Below are positions 53,713 to 64,000 of a stretch of DNA of 64,000 nt, one piece after another. Position 1 is the first letter of the stretch. The number at the start of each line of letters is the position of its first letter. The DNA is from Isoetes taiwanensis. Taxonomy: Eukaryota; Streptophyta; Lycopodiopsida; Isoetales; Isoetaceae. The stretch spans positions 11,027,523-11,091,522 of the forward strand of contig JAJEKV010000021.1 of assembly GCA_021234155.1 (NCBI GenBank). Reading direction: 5' to 3'. A program made the translations under genes and the position numbers. The notes below the pieces were generated by a model. It saw only the letters and a list, made by a program, of their open reading frames with translations. It was not told the DNA's origin and did not search any database.

Positions 53713-53989
53713 CCCCATCATGTAGATCCTCAAACTTGCAATATTAATATTTTCAAAGTAAAATCACTTACACTTCATCCAATCATATAGAGATGAATCA
53801 GAGTTTATTATAGTTGACCCTTTCTATCGTATTTTGTGCCTACCTCTCCAAATTTCATCCAAATGTTTCCCATCCAGGAATTCGGAATTTGGTAAGTGCG
53901 CTTTGCTTTGGATCCGCTTGTACCCGGCTTGGTAAGTGATTTGCTTTGATCCGCTTGTTTCTGCAATCGGCTTGTCTTTGGACTGGCTC

Positions 53990-54425
53990 TGCCTTGCCTA
54001 CAACCCCTTGCATAGAGCCCCCTTTATTTGCCCCTTTCTGGCTTTCTCTCTCTAGGGTTTACAGTCTCTCTCTAGCCCCTAAACCCCCACACCCCAAAAG
54101 GTGCTCTGACCTACGTTTTTGGTCCCCAAATTGGATTCTGAGCGCAATTTTGATGTACTCGTGACCCCATCTGTTTCTCTCTCTAGGGTCTCTAGTCCTC
54201 TAGCCCCAAAACCCCAAACCCCCCAAAAGGTGTTCTCGACTCCCACGCTTTTGGTCCCCAAATTGGATTCTCGAAATACACTTGACAGCCTAGAGACCCC
54301 ATTGTTCTCTCTAGGGTTTAACCCTCTAATCCCTAAACCCCAAACCCCTTAAAAAGGTGCTCGACATAATGCTTTTGGTCCCTAAATTGATTCTCGAAAG
54401 CACTTTGTATGCCGAGACCCCACGT
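53990..54425 (+). repeat. Three tandem units with telobox-like motifs
   Basis: Three copies of about 125 bp each contain CTCTCTCTAGGGTTTA or a variant, CCCTAAACCCCAAACCCC, AAAAGGTGCTC, TTTTGGTCCCCAAATTGG and GAGACCCCA in that order (from about 54045, 54170 and 54305). Confidence 0.85.
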
Positions 54426-54439
54426 ACTTTGAAGTCGCC

Positions 54440-56240
54440 AAGACACGTAAATGTTGAGCTAGGGTCTAACATTTTCCTTGTTGCCATAGCCCAACCAATT
54501 GCCTTTTTGGCCTTGCTTAGCCCGGCTCGCCACGGGCCATAGCTTAGCCCCGCCAGACTGACAAGCCCCCCGCCATAGCCTAAACCTTGCTTGACGCGGC
54601 CACACCCCCCAATATGGCCACGTAAACCTCCCTGTCCGGACCCACCCCCAGCAGTGAGCTTCCACATCACACAAGATTTCACCTCTGCAAACCCCAAAGA
54701 CAAACGCCCTTCCCGCAGTCGAAATGCCCCGCCTGAAAACCAAGAAGGGGCTGCCAAGGAAGCGCCCTGCAGTGCGCAAGCAAGGAGGCATCCTGCTAAG
54801 GCCCACACAGGCCCACACAAATGGGCAGCCTGGTTGGCCGCCAGTTCCACAAAATGGCCCTCCGGCGTAACCTTTGCCGCCATCCAAACCGGGTTGAGAT
54901 CAATAGTGCCCGCACAAGTGGCCCGAGATGAGATGAAGTCCGCAACATCCCATGTGTTGCGCAGCATACCGGTGATAGCAAAACAACGCATCACCGAAGT
55001 TGGAGACCCAAGCACACCGACCGACGACAAAGATCCGCCTGGATGCACTTTGAGAGAAAGAAGACCGCGTGTGCTCGCAGACATGCGGGCCGCATGGATA
55101 CCTCGAAGCCGCGGTACAAGATGTGGACCGGGCGTAACGCGGTGATACGGTAATCCCGCCTCAAATTCGCCAAGATCGAGGTTGATGAGGCCAATGCCAT
55201 GGCACGCCGTGGCACGTGCCACACCCAATTGGAAGTGGAGGAGGCTACCGCCTGCAAGACGAGGCTGCGTCACCTTTGAAGTTAACCAGTGCAAAGACTG
55301 GTGCCTTTCTCGAGAAGGATTTGGCACGGACCGGGAAATGCGTGAGTCCAATCAGAAGTTGCCCAAATAGCGGCAAGGGCCTCCCGTGAAGAGGCGCATG
55401 AACAATGGCGCAGACGTACACCTGAGATGGCAAGACAGACCAAGCCTTGCAAGAGCTGGCTTAATTTCGAGAACGTAAGCAGCAAAGACATGACACACCA
55501 TCATCGCAAACCCAACAACCCGCAAGACGCCAATTGGGTCACGAATCAACCCGAACGCCGACAAATACAGCCCTACCGCCGCACCATCATCACGCGATGC
55601 CGCCACCGCCCAAAGGGGCTGACCCCCACCGACGCCGAGTTGCGGGAGCCGCCAGCGACGGAGCCACAACCCGTGGTTCGGGCCCCGCCGAAGAGCTGGA
55701 GAGGATGTCCTCCGGAGGATACACACACGTATCCTTGGGCGCATGACGCTTCCCCCGGTCCAGACCTGTTGAGGTTACGCCGACCAGCCCCGGTTTGGGG
55801 TCCAAATTCCGTGCCACCGAAGTCGTGGGTGTCTAAGTGACATGCACGAAGTTCAAGAGGCCATACCGCTGATAGACGCTACCGGGGCACATCTCCGTAT
55901 GTGAGCCGATCTTTACCCGCAACAGAGGCACGCCAGGAGGGAGTTCGCCAGGTCGTGGACGCCTCGCAGCCGCATCAAATGCCGCACCGCACTCTGCTCA
56001 GCCAAATGCTACCCCGGCCGCTCAGCCGCATCCTCCCTCGCACCGGGCCTTACAACTCTGCCTCTCCGCCCCGGGCCAGCCGCACCGGGCCTTGCCCCCG
56101 CTACTCGCCTCCGCCTCGTGAATGCCGCCCGGCCGCCGCTTCCGCTTCCCCTGGTCTGCCCCCGCGAACTCCCGGGCTCGCTTCCCCCGGGCTGGGTCCA
56201 TCTCGGACACACACATACTATACAAGCATCTCCCAACGCC
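54440..56240. other. GC-rich block with long ORFs on the minus strand
   Basis: Markedly richer in GC than its surroundings. The minus strand has a 341-codon frame (54326-55351) overlapping a 130-codon one (55352-55744), and the plus strand has 184 and 137 codons. None has recognisable motifs, and the 341-codon frame runs into the telobox repeat. Open frames on both strands are expected in GC-rich DNA. It may be the 5' part of the LINE-A copy that follows. Confidence 0.3.
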
Positions 56241-56289
56241 ATTAGGGCCTTGTACCGTGGTGGTCCGAACTTTTAATTTCCCGCGGGCG

Positions 56290-58960
56290 TATGGGTGATA
56301 GCCTCAATTCAAGAGGCCGTGGACATGGACCTCATCTTCCTCATGGAGACATGGGAACACCCAGCCACAAAGTCCGCCTGACCGCCAGTGGTACCAAAGA
56401 TTTTTCGTTCAATAGTTGTACAGGGGAGACGGGCACGATGGGGTTGCCCGCTACTACCGGTAGCCTTGGCATTATTTGGTTTTCCTCCGTAAGACCGACA
56501 TGCATTAACCGCTACTTGTGGATCCGAAAGTGCACCACCGGGTGGAGATCCTCTTCCTAGTCTGCTTGCTACTTTTCCCATTCCCTTTCTACCACAAACC
56601 AACTAAGGTGGATGATGGACTCAGATGTCAATCTATATGATGACATACAACAAAGACAAGCCGATGGGCAGAGTCATGCTCCTTGAGACTTCAATGTGCG
56701 CATGCGGGTGGAACAGCCATGCGGGCCGACCCTCATGATGACGTGGTTGCAGCTTGTGTCCCGGCAGAGTCGCTTTGCACACGCACTCGATGACAATGTG
56801 TCACCCGCCGCGCAGCATAATTGTTCTGATGTGCTGTATCTTTGACTCCGCCATATGCAATGGCCTACCACAATGGCCCTCTTCCCACACTGCACACTTG
56901 CAATCACGGGGCGGGAACTAGTGTCGGGATTATGTCATAGTGGTCGCGCAGATGTATACCTTGTCAGCCATTTTCGCGCCGGCACAAACAGCGGGACGAG
57001 GAGGCCAATCGCATCACCTCCCACTCTATGTGAAGTCGGCCTGGGCCCGCCACGCCCCTCAGAAGTACCTTTGCCAATTTCTGCGCTTTGGATTATGAGT
57101 AGGCGGAGGGTTACGCCGACATGCTCGCAGAGGCCCTCCCGACAGCTTCATGCCCATGCCGGAGCAAAGAAACCCACCACCGGGTTGAGCTCCTCGTAAT
57201 CAGGGGCGATAGGTGCTTTGGGGAGACCTCCCCACGCCGTGAGATCGAGGGCCGCAACCTTCCCGCTGCAATGTGGTTTGATGCCGAGTGTAAGGAATGT
57301 AAACGCCGCACTGGCGCCTCATCGCGGATCGACACGCGAAGCTCAGCCACCAGCCATTACCATGCCTTCCTCAAGGAAACAAAGGCAAGGTACCTGGCAA
57401 GGCACCAAGGAGAAATGTTCGGCCTACTTGATGCCCACACGAGAAATTTGTGGCGCAGGTACTGCAGCCGAAGATGTACCACGGAAACATCACGGCAGTA
57501 ATGGGAGCAAAGACTCGCAATGTGCCTTTATGATCCCCCTGAACATCGGACAGATGTGCCCCCTCGCAAGATGGCCCGCCACCGGTGATCACGTAAGAAG
57601 ATGTCGAATGGGGTCGCAGCCGGGGTTAATGGAAAGGCAGCAGACTTGACGGCCCGCAAGCGAGTTGCTCAAGGGCGGGTGACAACCCATCATGCCCATC
57701 CTTGTCGCGACCGTTGAATAGGGCGCCGCAAGAGGGTTTTCCCGGCCATGGACCACAAGCGTGGTTGTTCCGATCTACAAGGCGGGGACCCACTCCAACC
57801 AATTACCGAACCATCATGGTCACCAAGGTTTGCCAAGTTGTGCCGGCATTCTCAACAAAGAAAACCGCATGGGCAGAGGTGAAATGTCGGCACTTACCCA
57901 GCAAAGCCCCGACCCCAACATTTGACCATTGATCACATCTTTACACTCGTGGCCCTCGTCGAGGACGCCAGGAATCGCCGAGAGGACATGTAATCGGCCA
58001 AGTTTGTGGACTTTGCAAAAAGCTTTCACACGCACTCGAAAAAGTTGTGGGCTTAGATTGTACCATCTCGCGGGCTCCCTATGGATCTCAGTAACGCAGC
58101 AGGCCAGATCAGACGAGCCGCACAGCCGCATGCAACGGAAGGGACAACCATTTGCCAAGAGGCATTGAGTCGCAAGGTTGTCCTCTCCCACCCACACTTT
58201 GGACTTTATGACAAGTTGGAAGCCCGGCTTGCTTCCAATGGGGAACGGTATACGCCTCTTGCACTGTGTCATCCGCAGCTCATCTATGCGGATGATGTGG
58301 ACCTTTTGGCCCATACACTAGAGGGCATGCAGTGTACACCTAGATGCCCCGACACATTCTCGCCAGCGACGGACATGCGTGTCAACCTCGCCAAGACTAA
58401 GGTGGTCCTCATATCCTCCTCACGCCATCCAAAGACCTCCAAGGCCACTTATCGTGGGGCGATGGTAGAGATCACACCCAGCTACAAGTACCTGGGGGTC
58501 GAATTTTCGTCCTCAATGTATTGGGATGCATCCATTCACCTTCGGGTGACCGCAGGTTGGAAGGCACTGTACGCAATCCATTCACCTTCGGGTGACCGCA
58601 GGTTGGAGGGCCCAGCTACAAGTACCTGGGGGTCAAATTTTCGTCCTCAATGTATTGAGATGCATCCATTCACCTTCGGGTGACCGCAGGTTGGAGGGCC
58701 CAGTCACATTTGTTCAGCGCACTGGTGGAGCCAGTTCTTCTGTATGGGGTCGAGATGTGGGGCCCAGTGATGTCTTTGGCGACTTGGAATGACTTAGAGC
58801 AGGTCCAGAAGGCATTTTTGACACGGGCACTTGGGGTCAAGCCCTCAGTTCCATATCAGATCTTGTTGCAGGAGACAGGATTCATGCCACTGTAGCATGC
58901 GGCCCTCGATAGACACATTGTTTATTTCCAGAAGGTGGCCAGCATGGGCGACACTCGGGT
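56290..58960 (+). pseudogene. LINE-A ORF2 remnant (copy 3, longest)
   Basis: Plus-strand pieces in order: an endonuclease start DLIFLMETWEHPATKSA (about 56330-56380) and DFNVRMRV (near 56690; the preceding Gly codon is now TGA); WFDAECKECKRRTGASSR with YLARHQGEMFGLLDAHTRNLW (57121-57460); PTNYRTIMVTKV (57790-57830); AKFVDFAKSFHTHSKK (near 58000-58040); LIYADDVDLLAHTLEGMQ (58275-58330, intact catalytic box); NLAKTKVVLISSS; ITPSYKYLGVEFSSS (58470-58520); VEPVLLYGVEMWGPV (58725-58770); and VPYQILLQETGFMPL (58845-58895). Stops, shifts and an internal duplication make it inactive. Confidence 0.8.
58480..58715 (+). repeat. Internal tandem duplication in LINE-A copy 3
   Basis: CATTCACCTTCGGGTGACCG occurs three times (near 58533, 58579 and 58668), and the YKYLGVEF-encoding stretch occurs twice (about 58481 and 58615). 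Confidence 0.85.
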
Positions 58961-58974
58961 GAAACCAGCCATGT

Positions 58975-59350
58975 GTGGAAACCCTTCCTATTTTCTCCTG
59001 TTTGTGGAAACCCTTCCTATTTTTCCATGGCATTAGAAAATAGGAAGGGTTTCCATATGAATTTAATTTTGAAATCTCGGGTGACAGCGTGCCCCATTAA
59101 TGGGCGGTGTCAGTCTTGAAAAGCGTGGTTTATAAAGGTCACCGCGTGTGAATGTTATAAATATTAAAAAAAATAAAGGGTGAAACCCTTCCCATTTTCC
59201 GTGGAAACCCTTCCAGTTTTCAAAACGGGAAACCCTTCCCATTTTCCATGGAAACCCTTCCTATTTTCCAAATTTAGAAATTCGGAGGAAGGGTTTCCAC
59301 CCTTCCTGGTTTTAATGAAAGCCGGAAAGGTTTCCACAAAAAATAGGAAG
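58975..59350. repeat. Array of GGAAACCCTTCC-type motifs in both orientations
   Basis: GGAAACCCTTCC(C/T)ATTTTCC or its complement occurs about ten times in 375 bp, with several back-to-back inverted pairs (for example around 59025-59055 and 59225-59300). Could fold into hairpins. Confidence 0.75.
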
Positions 59351-59411
59351 GTCTCCATGGGAGACCAGCCCAAATCGAGTGTACAAAAAACCATCGCTTA
59401 AATAAGTTCCT

Positions 59412-59580
59412 TAAAACCAATGCATTAAAAAAAAATCGAATTAAAACCTTTTTTTCTTCAAATTTTTTTTTGAAAAAAGCATTTGCCAACATAATGGGTC
59501 AAGAAATTTTTCTAAATGGAGTATTGATTTAATCTAATATATATTTAATTAAATTAATAATTAAATTTTTTTCCATATTA
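59412..59580 (+). repeat. Dispersed repeat S, copy 2
   Basis: Matches 51130-51296 (AACATAATGGGTCAAGAA, GGAGTATTGATTTAATCTAA). Confidence 0.75.
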
Positions 59581-59639
59581 ATCACTGAGAAGCATGGTAA
59601 TATTTCTTGCTTCCTCGCATTCTCCACTTATCTTTTAAC

Positions 59640-59880
59640 TCCTGTGAGTTCCCACCTTTCCACCTTCCCGCTCTCCCCCTTTGCCCCCAATTTGTTTTCC
59701 CCTTCCCCAACGTCTTTTCCTAGCTTTTTCCGTTCTCCTCCTCATGTGGCCCCTTTGCCCCTTTCTTTGCCCCCTTTAACCATGTGCCCTTCCCCTTTGC
59801 CCCTTTCTTTGATATACACCCCCCCCCTCCCCCCCCTCTTCCTTGCCTCTTCCCATTTGCCCCTTTGCCCACCTTATTTT
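59640..59880 (+). repeat. C/T-rich tract with TTTGCCCC repeats
   Basis: TTTGCCCCTTTC and related units recur. Includes two runs of C at 59820-59840. Confidence 0.75.
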
Positions 59881-60340
59881 CATCATTTTGTCTTTGTACA
59901 TATTATGCCTTCTCGAATTATTTTTTATAAACATTGCTTTTGATGTATCATTAAAAAATCTAGTGGTGATTCAACATGCCCCTCTGTAAAATTCATGAGC
60001 AAATATCATGAACCAGTTCTTGTTGTATGATATGAAAATCTAACAGTGATTCAATTTAAAACTTGATTTTTCCTGCATGAGTCGCAAACATCAGAACGTG
60101 ATCCACTTTAATAAAACGTGACTTATGAGGCATGCATGCTATGAATGAGGAATTTATACAAAGTCCATGTGATAAAAGCAAAGGGCATTAGTTTCTGTGA
60201 GGGTTTCTGGAAGGAAGTGGAAGGAGGAATTTTTGGGCAGTTTAGTGGGAGATCCAAATCGCCCTCATTACAAAAAGGTACTTATCTCTTGGTAGGAGAA
60301 TACGTACTTGTCTCTTGATGGGAGCTTCGCATATGCGCAA

Positions 60341-60412
60341 CAATATCTCAACTGCTAAAGTAAGAAGTGTAAACCACAATATCTCAACTGCTAAAGTAAG
60401 AAGTGTAAACCA
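60341..60412 (+). repeat. Perfect 36-bp tandem duplication
   Basis: CAATATCTCAACTGCTAAAG...AACCA occurs twice back to back. Confidence 0.95.
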
Positions 60413-60454
60413 AATTCTAACGATAGGTCACGATACTAGCATCTAAAGACAATA

Positions 60455-60640
60455 GACTATGGTTGGTTAGTTGAGAACAAGCCATGAGCAATAATGATCC
60501 TGACTAGATCTACTTGCAAGGATTCTTGGCAAAAGACGCCACTGATGATGGTTTAAATTCTTGAGCTTGAGTTCAGTGGCTTGGCTCAAAATTCTCAAAA
60601 TTGTATCATTCTCTCCAATTATTTATATCGTGTTAAAATG
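60455..60640 (+). mobile_element. Remnant of a second DUF7869-type element
   Basis: GACTATGGTTGGTTAGTTGA to AATGATCCTGAC matches the DUF7869 C-terminal coding region at 24224-24275. Then CAAAATTCTCAAAATTG followed by TCTCCAATTA (60592-60627) matches the right end of that element (40308-40341). Most of the element is deleted, and the terminal bases are too diverged to place its end. Confidence 0.6.
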
Positions 60641-60644
60641 TAAG

Positions 60645-62558
60645 CAAGATGCATGCAATATTTGTCCTAGAAATGCCTTTATTTTGTTTACGTTAGACAT
60701 TGTTTTCCATTATGTATTTGGAATATGAAAGAACAATAAACCATGTATGCAATACACAACTTATGCCTTTTAAATTCATCAAATCACAAACTAAGTTTTC
60801 TTCTCTCCAACTATGATAGAGGTATGACCTCACGTTCTAGCATAATGAAGCTTTACAATCTCTATTCAAATCGAGTAGATTAGTAAAAGAGCTATTGGAG
60901 TCTAAGAGAACTTGAGAACCTAACTTGGATTCAGATAGATATTATTTTACCTTAGTATGACTTGAAGACCTCTAAAGTACTAGGACAATGGTATTGATTC
61001 TTTCAAATCTTTGTGTTGAATGATTCACATTTATGAAGAGACACAACTTATCTTTCCTCTCCTCCAACCTTATCCCATAGGCCTTTGTGTGCTCCACTAG
61101 GATTCAAAACCCACTTACTATCGTTGAATGGGAGAAGTAGGTACTCGCATATGTCATGTACTTGATAATCATTCAGGTCCTATATAATCTTCAAAACCAT
61201 ACTAATCTTATATAATATTCAAAGCCATAGGACAACCAGCATCGAGCTATCTTTCATAGCCTGCTATTTCTTCAATTCTACTCTACTTCCAAATTTCTGT
61301 GTAAGACAAGCTAGATGAAGCCTATAGGCATTGGAAGGAACCAATGTCAAGGGTAGTGCATCACTAAGCAGTCAAATAAAATCCATCTCCAGCAATATTG
61401 GTCATGCTTGTAGAACTAGACTCAAGTTGTGTACGCAAAAAAAGGATCATGCAAGTTATTGACCTAGTGAGAACATAGTATAACGTCAAAGCTTATCAAA
61501 TTCTTGCCACCTACCATAACAATACCGTACTCCTGACCCAAATTGCAAAACTTTTGACTTCCACATAAGTACTAGCATAAAGGGCTGTTTAGTTGAACTT
61601 GTCCATGCAGCTATATGAGAGAAACTTGGCAAGAATTGATTCTTTTGTTCTCATCTTCATATTCATCCCAAAAAAAGAAAAGAAAAAACTAGCGGTCGGG
61701 CAGGCTTGAGGAAGGGAAGAATATATGGGGGGGAGGGGGGGATATACAAGAGAATATTGAGTTGGATGGAACGAGGTGGAGTGATCATGGCTTAAAGATT
61801 TGCATCTTCAAACATTGAAGCTTCAAGGAGGTATTGTTCAGAGTCATGGCAAGAATTATAGTAAATATGTGCATGTTAATAAGATAACAATAACAAGTGC
61901 AACATCAAGGGTGTACATATGTTTATTATTGCTTGAGTGAATGTGGATGTGACAACATTTGCAACATTCCCATTCAAATATGCTCCTCTAACTTAAGCAT
62001 CATTCCCTAACAATCATTGTTCCCATTACCTGTGTTCATTCTGAGAAAGACTAGCTAAGAACTGTTCTTTGTTGTAAATGCTGCTACTTCTCTTAAGATT
62101 CGTAGTTGTCCATTAGAAACATGATATTATTTAGTCACAAAGGAGGTCAAGGATAGTAAGGTGAGAATGGAATCAAACTATTCTCATCATATCCTTATCA
62201 TAAAGTCGCTTAAAAATTTTTGGAGAAGCTATGAAACCTGATGATTAAAGTTACTATCCATGATAAAGATACTTAGGCTAGTTCTATACAAACGCATAAT
62301 TTTGGGAAAGTTGCACTCAACATCCTTATCTCCACGTTATAAATGTGGTTTGTCTACATTGCCATTGTTCCACCAACTATAAAAGAGATTTAAAAGACAC
62401 CCATCATAATATATGTATAGAATACGATTGATGATATGATGTATAGTGATATAAAAAATACAATATGTTAATCCACAAGGAAAAACTTCTTATTAACTTA
62501 TGTAATAACTGGTTGATATAATAGCTTTTAGAAGAGTACTCATAAGCACAAGGAAACC
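60645..62558. other. No gene recognised
   Basis: AT-rich DNA downstream of the dioxygenase gene. Two G runs flank GAGG near 61728-61741. Confidence 0.45.
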
Positions 62559-63875
62559 TTAGTGCATCGACAACTTATTGGCATTCAACAAGGTTTTGTG
62601 ATCTAGAGGGTTTGAGGTGATATGTCGTAAGTATTCCCCAAATAGACATCCCCCATAAAGAGCAGGGTTCTCATCGTTAATGAGCTCTAACAATGGAGAT
62701 ATAAACTTATCGAGGGGTGGGCTCAAGAACGTGTCGATGAAGATGGATGACTTCTTCCCCACAATGGCACGATGTTCCACACTCTTTATCTTGCCATTGC
62801 TCAAAATCTGCCGAAAAATAAAGTTCCAACTTCTATAGAAGTAGATGATAGAAGAAAGAGATAAAGAATAAGAAGAAGACTATCAGTTACCTCAATTTGA
62901 TCTGCCAGCATAATGGTTAAGGCACCTTTATGGTAGTTGACTGGTAACCAACATCCATCCTTAAGTAGTTGAAGTCCCCCATTTTCCCCTTGCATGAGAA
63001 TGGTCATCACACCAGGATCAGAATGTCCAGTGAGCCCTAATGCCAAATCAGGGTCAGGACACGGGGGAAAATAACTAGATCTCATGATCTGGTGTGGGAG
63101 ATATTTCACTGCGTTTCCCAATATATTCTTTTGTAGCTTTAAACTTTCTGAAATAACATCTAACAATTGTCCTGCTAACTCCTTTATGTATATGCCGTAC
63201 TCAATTGCATGATCCCTATAATAAGGAAGATGCATAAGAGTTACTAACCAAACAACAAACATTTTTTTTTTCAATTAAGCTACAAAAGTTAATACATACT
63301 TGTATTTTGGTAATTTCTGGGGCCATAAATATTCAGATTGTTGAGGATCTACAGGATGCTGGAAATAATCACTCCATTCCATCACCTTCTCCTTAGAGGG
63401 CCTAAAGCTAGTGCCTGCCCTAAATGGAGCAAAGAACTCTTCAGTATAATACACTAACTTGTCTTCCATTGGGAGATCGTAAAAATCCTTCACATCTTGC
63501 ATCATGGAATTCATCAAGTCGAATGGAATGCCATGATTCACTACCTACAGTTGCATGAAAGAAGAGATCTATGTTAATTTAAACTTGCAAATCTAATTTA
63601 TGGGAGAATAAAGAAGGATCTTGAGCGAAATTGCATGACTCAACTTGAAATAATCCATGTTTCTGGCTAGCTTTACGAATCGCATCCACCACTTGAGGAC
63701 GAGTATGACCATGCAGTCCTGAGAGATCAATAAGAGCAACCTCATCATCTTGGCACAAGTTAGTCTGGTGAGGGCGCTCATGTGGCTGCCGGATGTAGAG
63801 GTCAGGAACACGGAGAATGCCATGATCGACGAGATCTTTGACGCCAGTGGCGAAGTGCCTAGCAGTTTGAACCAT
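62559..63875 (-). CDS. 2-oxoglutarate/Fe(II)-dependent dioxygenase (DOXC class), four exons
   Basis: Exons at 63875-63645, 63544-63300, 63215-62891 and 62807-62559 join in frame into 349 residues, with GT-AG junctions throughout. The N-terminus (GVKDLVDHGILRVPDLYIRQ, then ALIDLSG) and VVNHGIP (residues 78-84) match the DIOX_N region of plant 2OGDs of the DMR6/SRG1-like group. The iron ligands are H223 and D225 in GLTGHSDPGVMTIL and H279 in VEHRAIV. The enzyme would be cytosolic, hydroxylating or desaturating a small molecule; the substrate cannot be read from sequence. The start MVQTARHF was chosen because it follows a TATA box by about 60 bp. Oddity: where the family has R-x-S for 2-oxoglutarate binding, the sequence reads S288-I-F290 (KKSSIFIDTF) with one residue missing. 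Confidence 0.88.
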
Positions 63876-63933
63876 GGGGATGAAGTAGAGAAGGAGGGGG
63901 GTTGATGAACTATGTGTTGGGAGGGAAAGGCTG

Positions 63934-63941
63934 TTTATATA
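63934..63941 (-). promoter_or_regulatory. TATA box of the dioxygenase gene
   Basis: TATATAAA on the minus strand, 59-66 bp before the ATG at 63875, in a GC-richer context (CCCCTATCTATATAAACAGC). Confidence 0.7.
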
Positions 63942-64000
63942 GATAGGGGCGTGACCGTTTTTGTTTTGAAACAAAAAGTAACAGCTTGGTCCATAACCCG

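Noticed and set aside
54326-55351. 341-codon minus-strand ORF as a real gene
   Set aside because: It runs into the telobox minisatellite, has no motif, and GC-rich DNA gives long open frames on both strands here.

Overview
The window looks like nuclear DNA of a land plant with a large, repeat-filled genome. Genes have GT-AG introns and TATA boxes, and most of the sequence is decayed mobile DNA (LINE, SINE, LTR, Helitron, MULE and TIR elements). A fern or other seed-free plant is my guess, not something the sequence proves. The only clearly intact host-type gene is a four-exon 2-oxoglutarate/Fe(II) dioxygenase at 62559-63875 (minus).

Region by region. 1-3.4 kb: a Helitron 3' terminus, a foldback repeat and a MULE remnant. 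4.0-7.0 kb: an intronless 479-codon gene of unknown family whose frame stays open past its TAG, beside a decayed repeat-protein gene on the other strand. 7-11.7 kb: minisatellite, gene-poor DNA and a LINE tail. 11.76-45.67 kb: a stack of transposons nested inside one another. 46-59 kb: two further LINE-A copies, LINE-B on the minus strand, a MITE with an empty-site paralogue, a calmodulin fragment, GA-rich and telobox-bearing repeats and a GC-rich block. 59-62.5 kb: repeats and apparently gene-free DNA, then the dioxygenase.

The main result is the nest, each layer supported by its own target-site duplication (TSD). An outer element with 26-bp identical inverted termini (11761-45674, TSD TTGT) holds a coiled-coil gene, an FCP1/NIF-like gene and a possible C48-protease exon. 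It is split by a CACTA-like element (15872-19373, TSD TAC) and by a tRNA-derived SINE array (19470-40820, TSD CATTCTGCAT). The SINE array is split by a DUF7869-bearing TIR element (20080-40355, TSD ATTA). That element is split by a minus-strand LINE (24770-39476, TSD GATGAATGAA), which is split by an LTR retrotransposon without recognisable gag-pol (28045-38659, TSD AGAAT).

With the insertions removed in thought, the DUF7869 element is about 5.6 kb. It carries a DDE-like DUF7869 gene, a long degenerate minus-strand gene, and two tandem copies of an unrecognised gene of about 80 codons with its own TATA box. The LINE landed between the promoter and the coding sequence of one copy. The outer element is about 9 kb without its passengers. 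These two elements, with cargo genes and 4-bp TSDs, are the best candidates for something undescribed.
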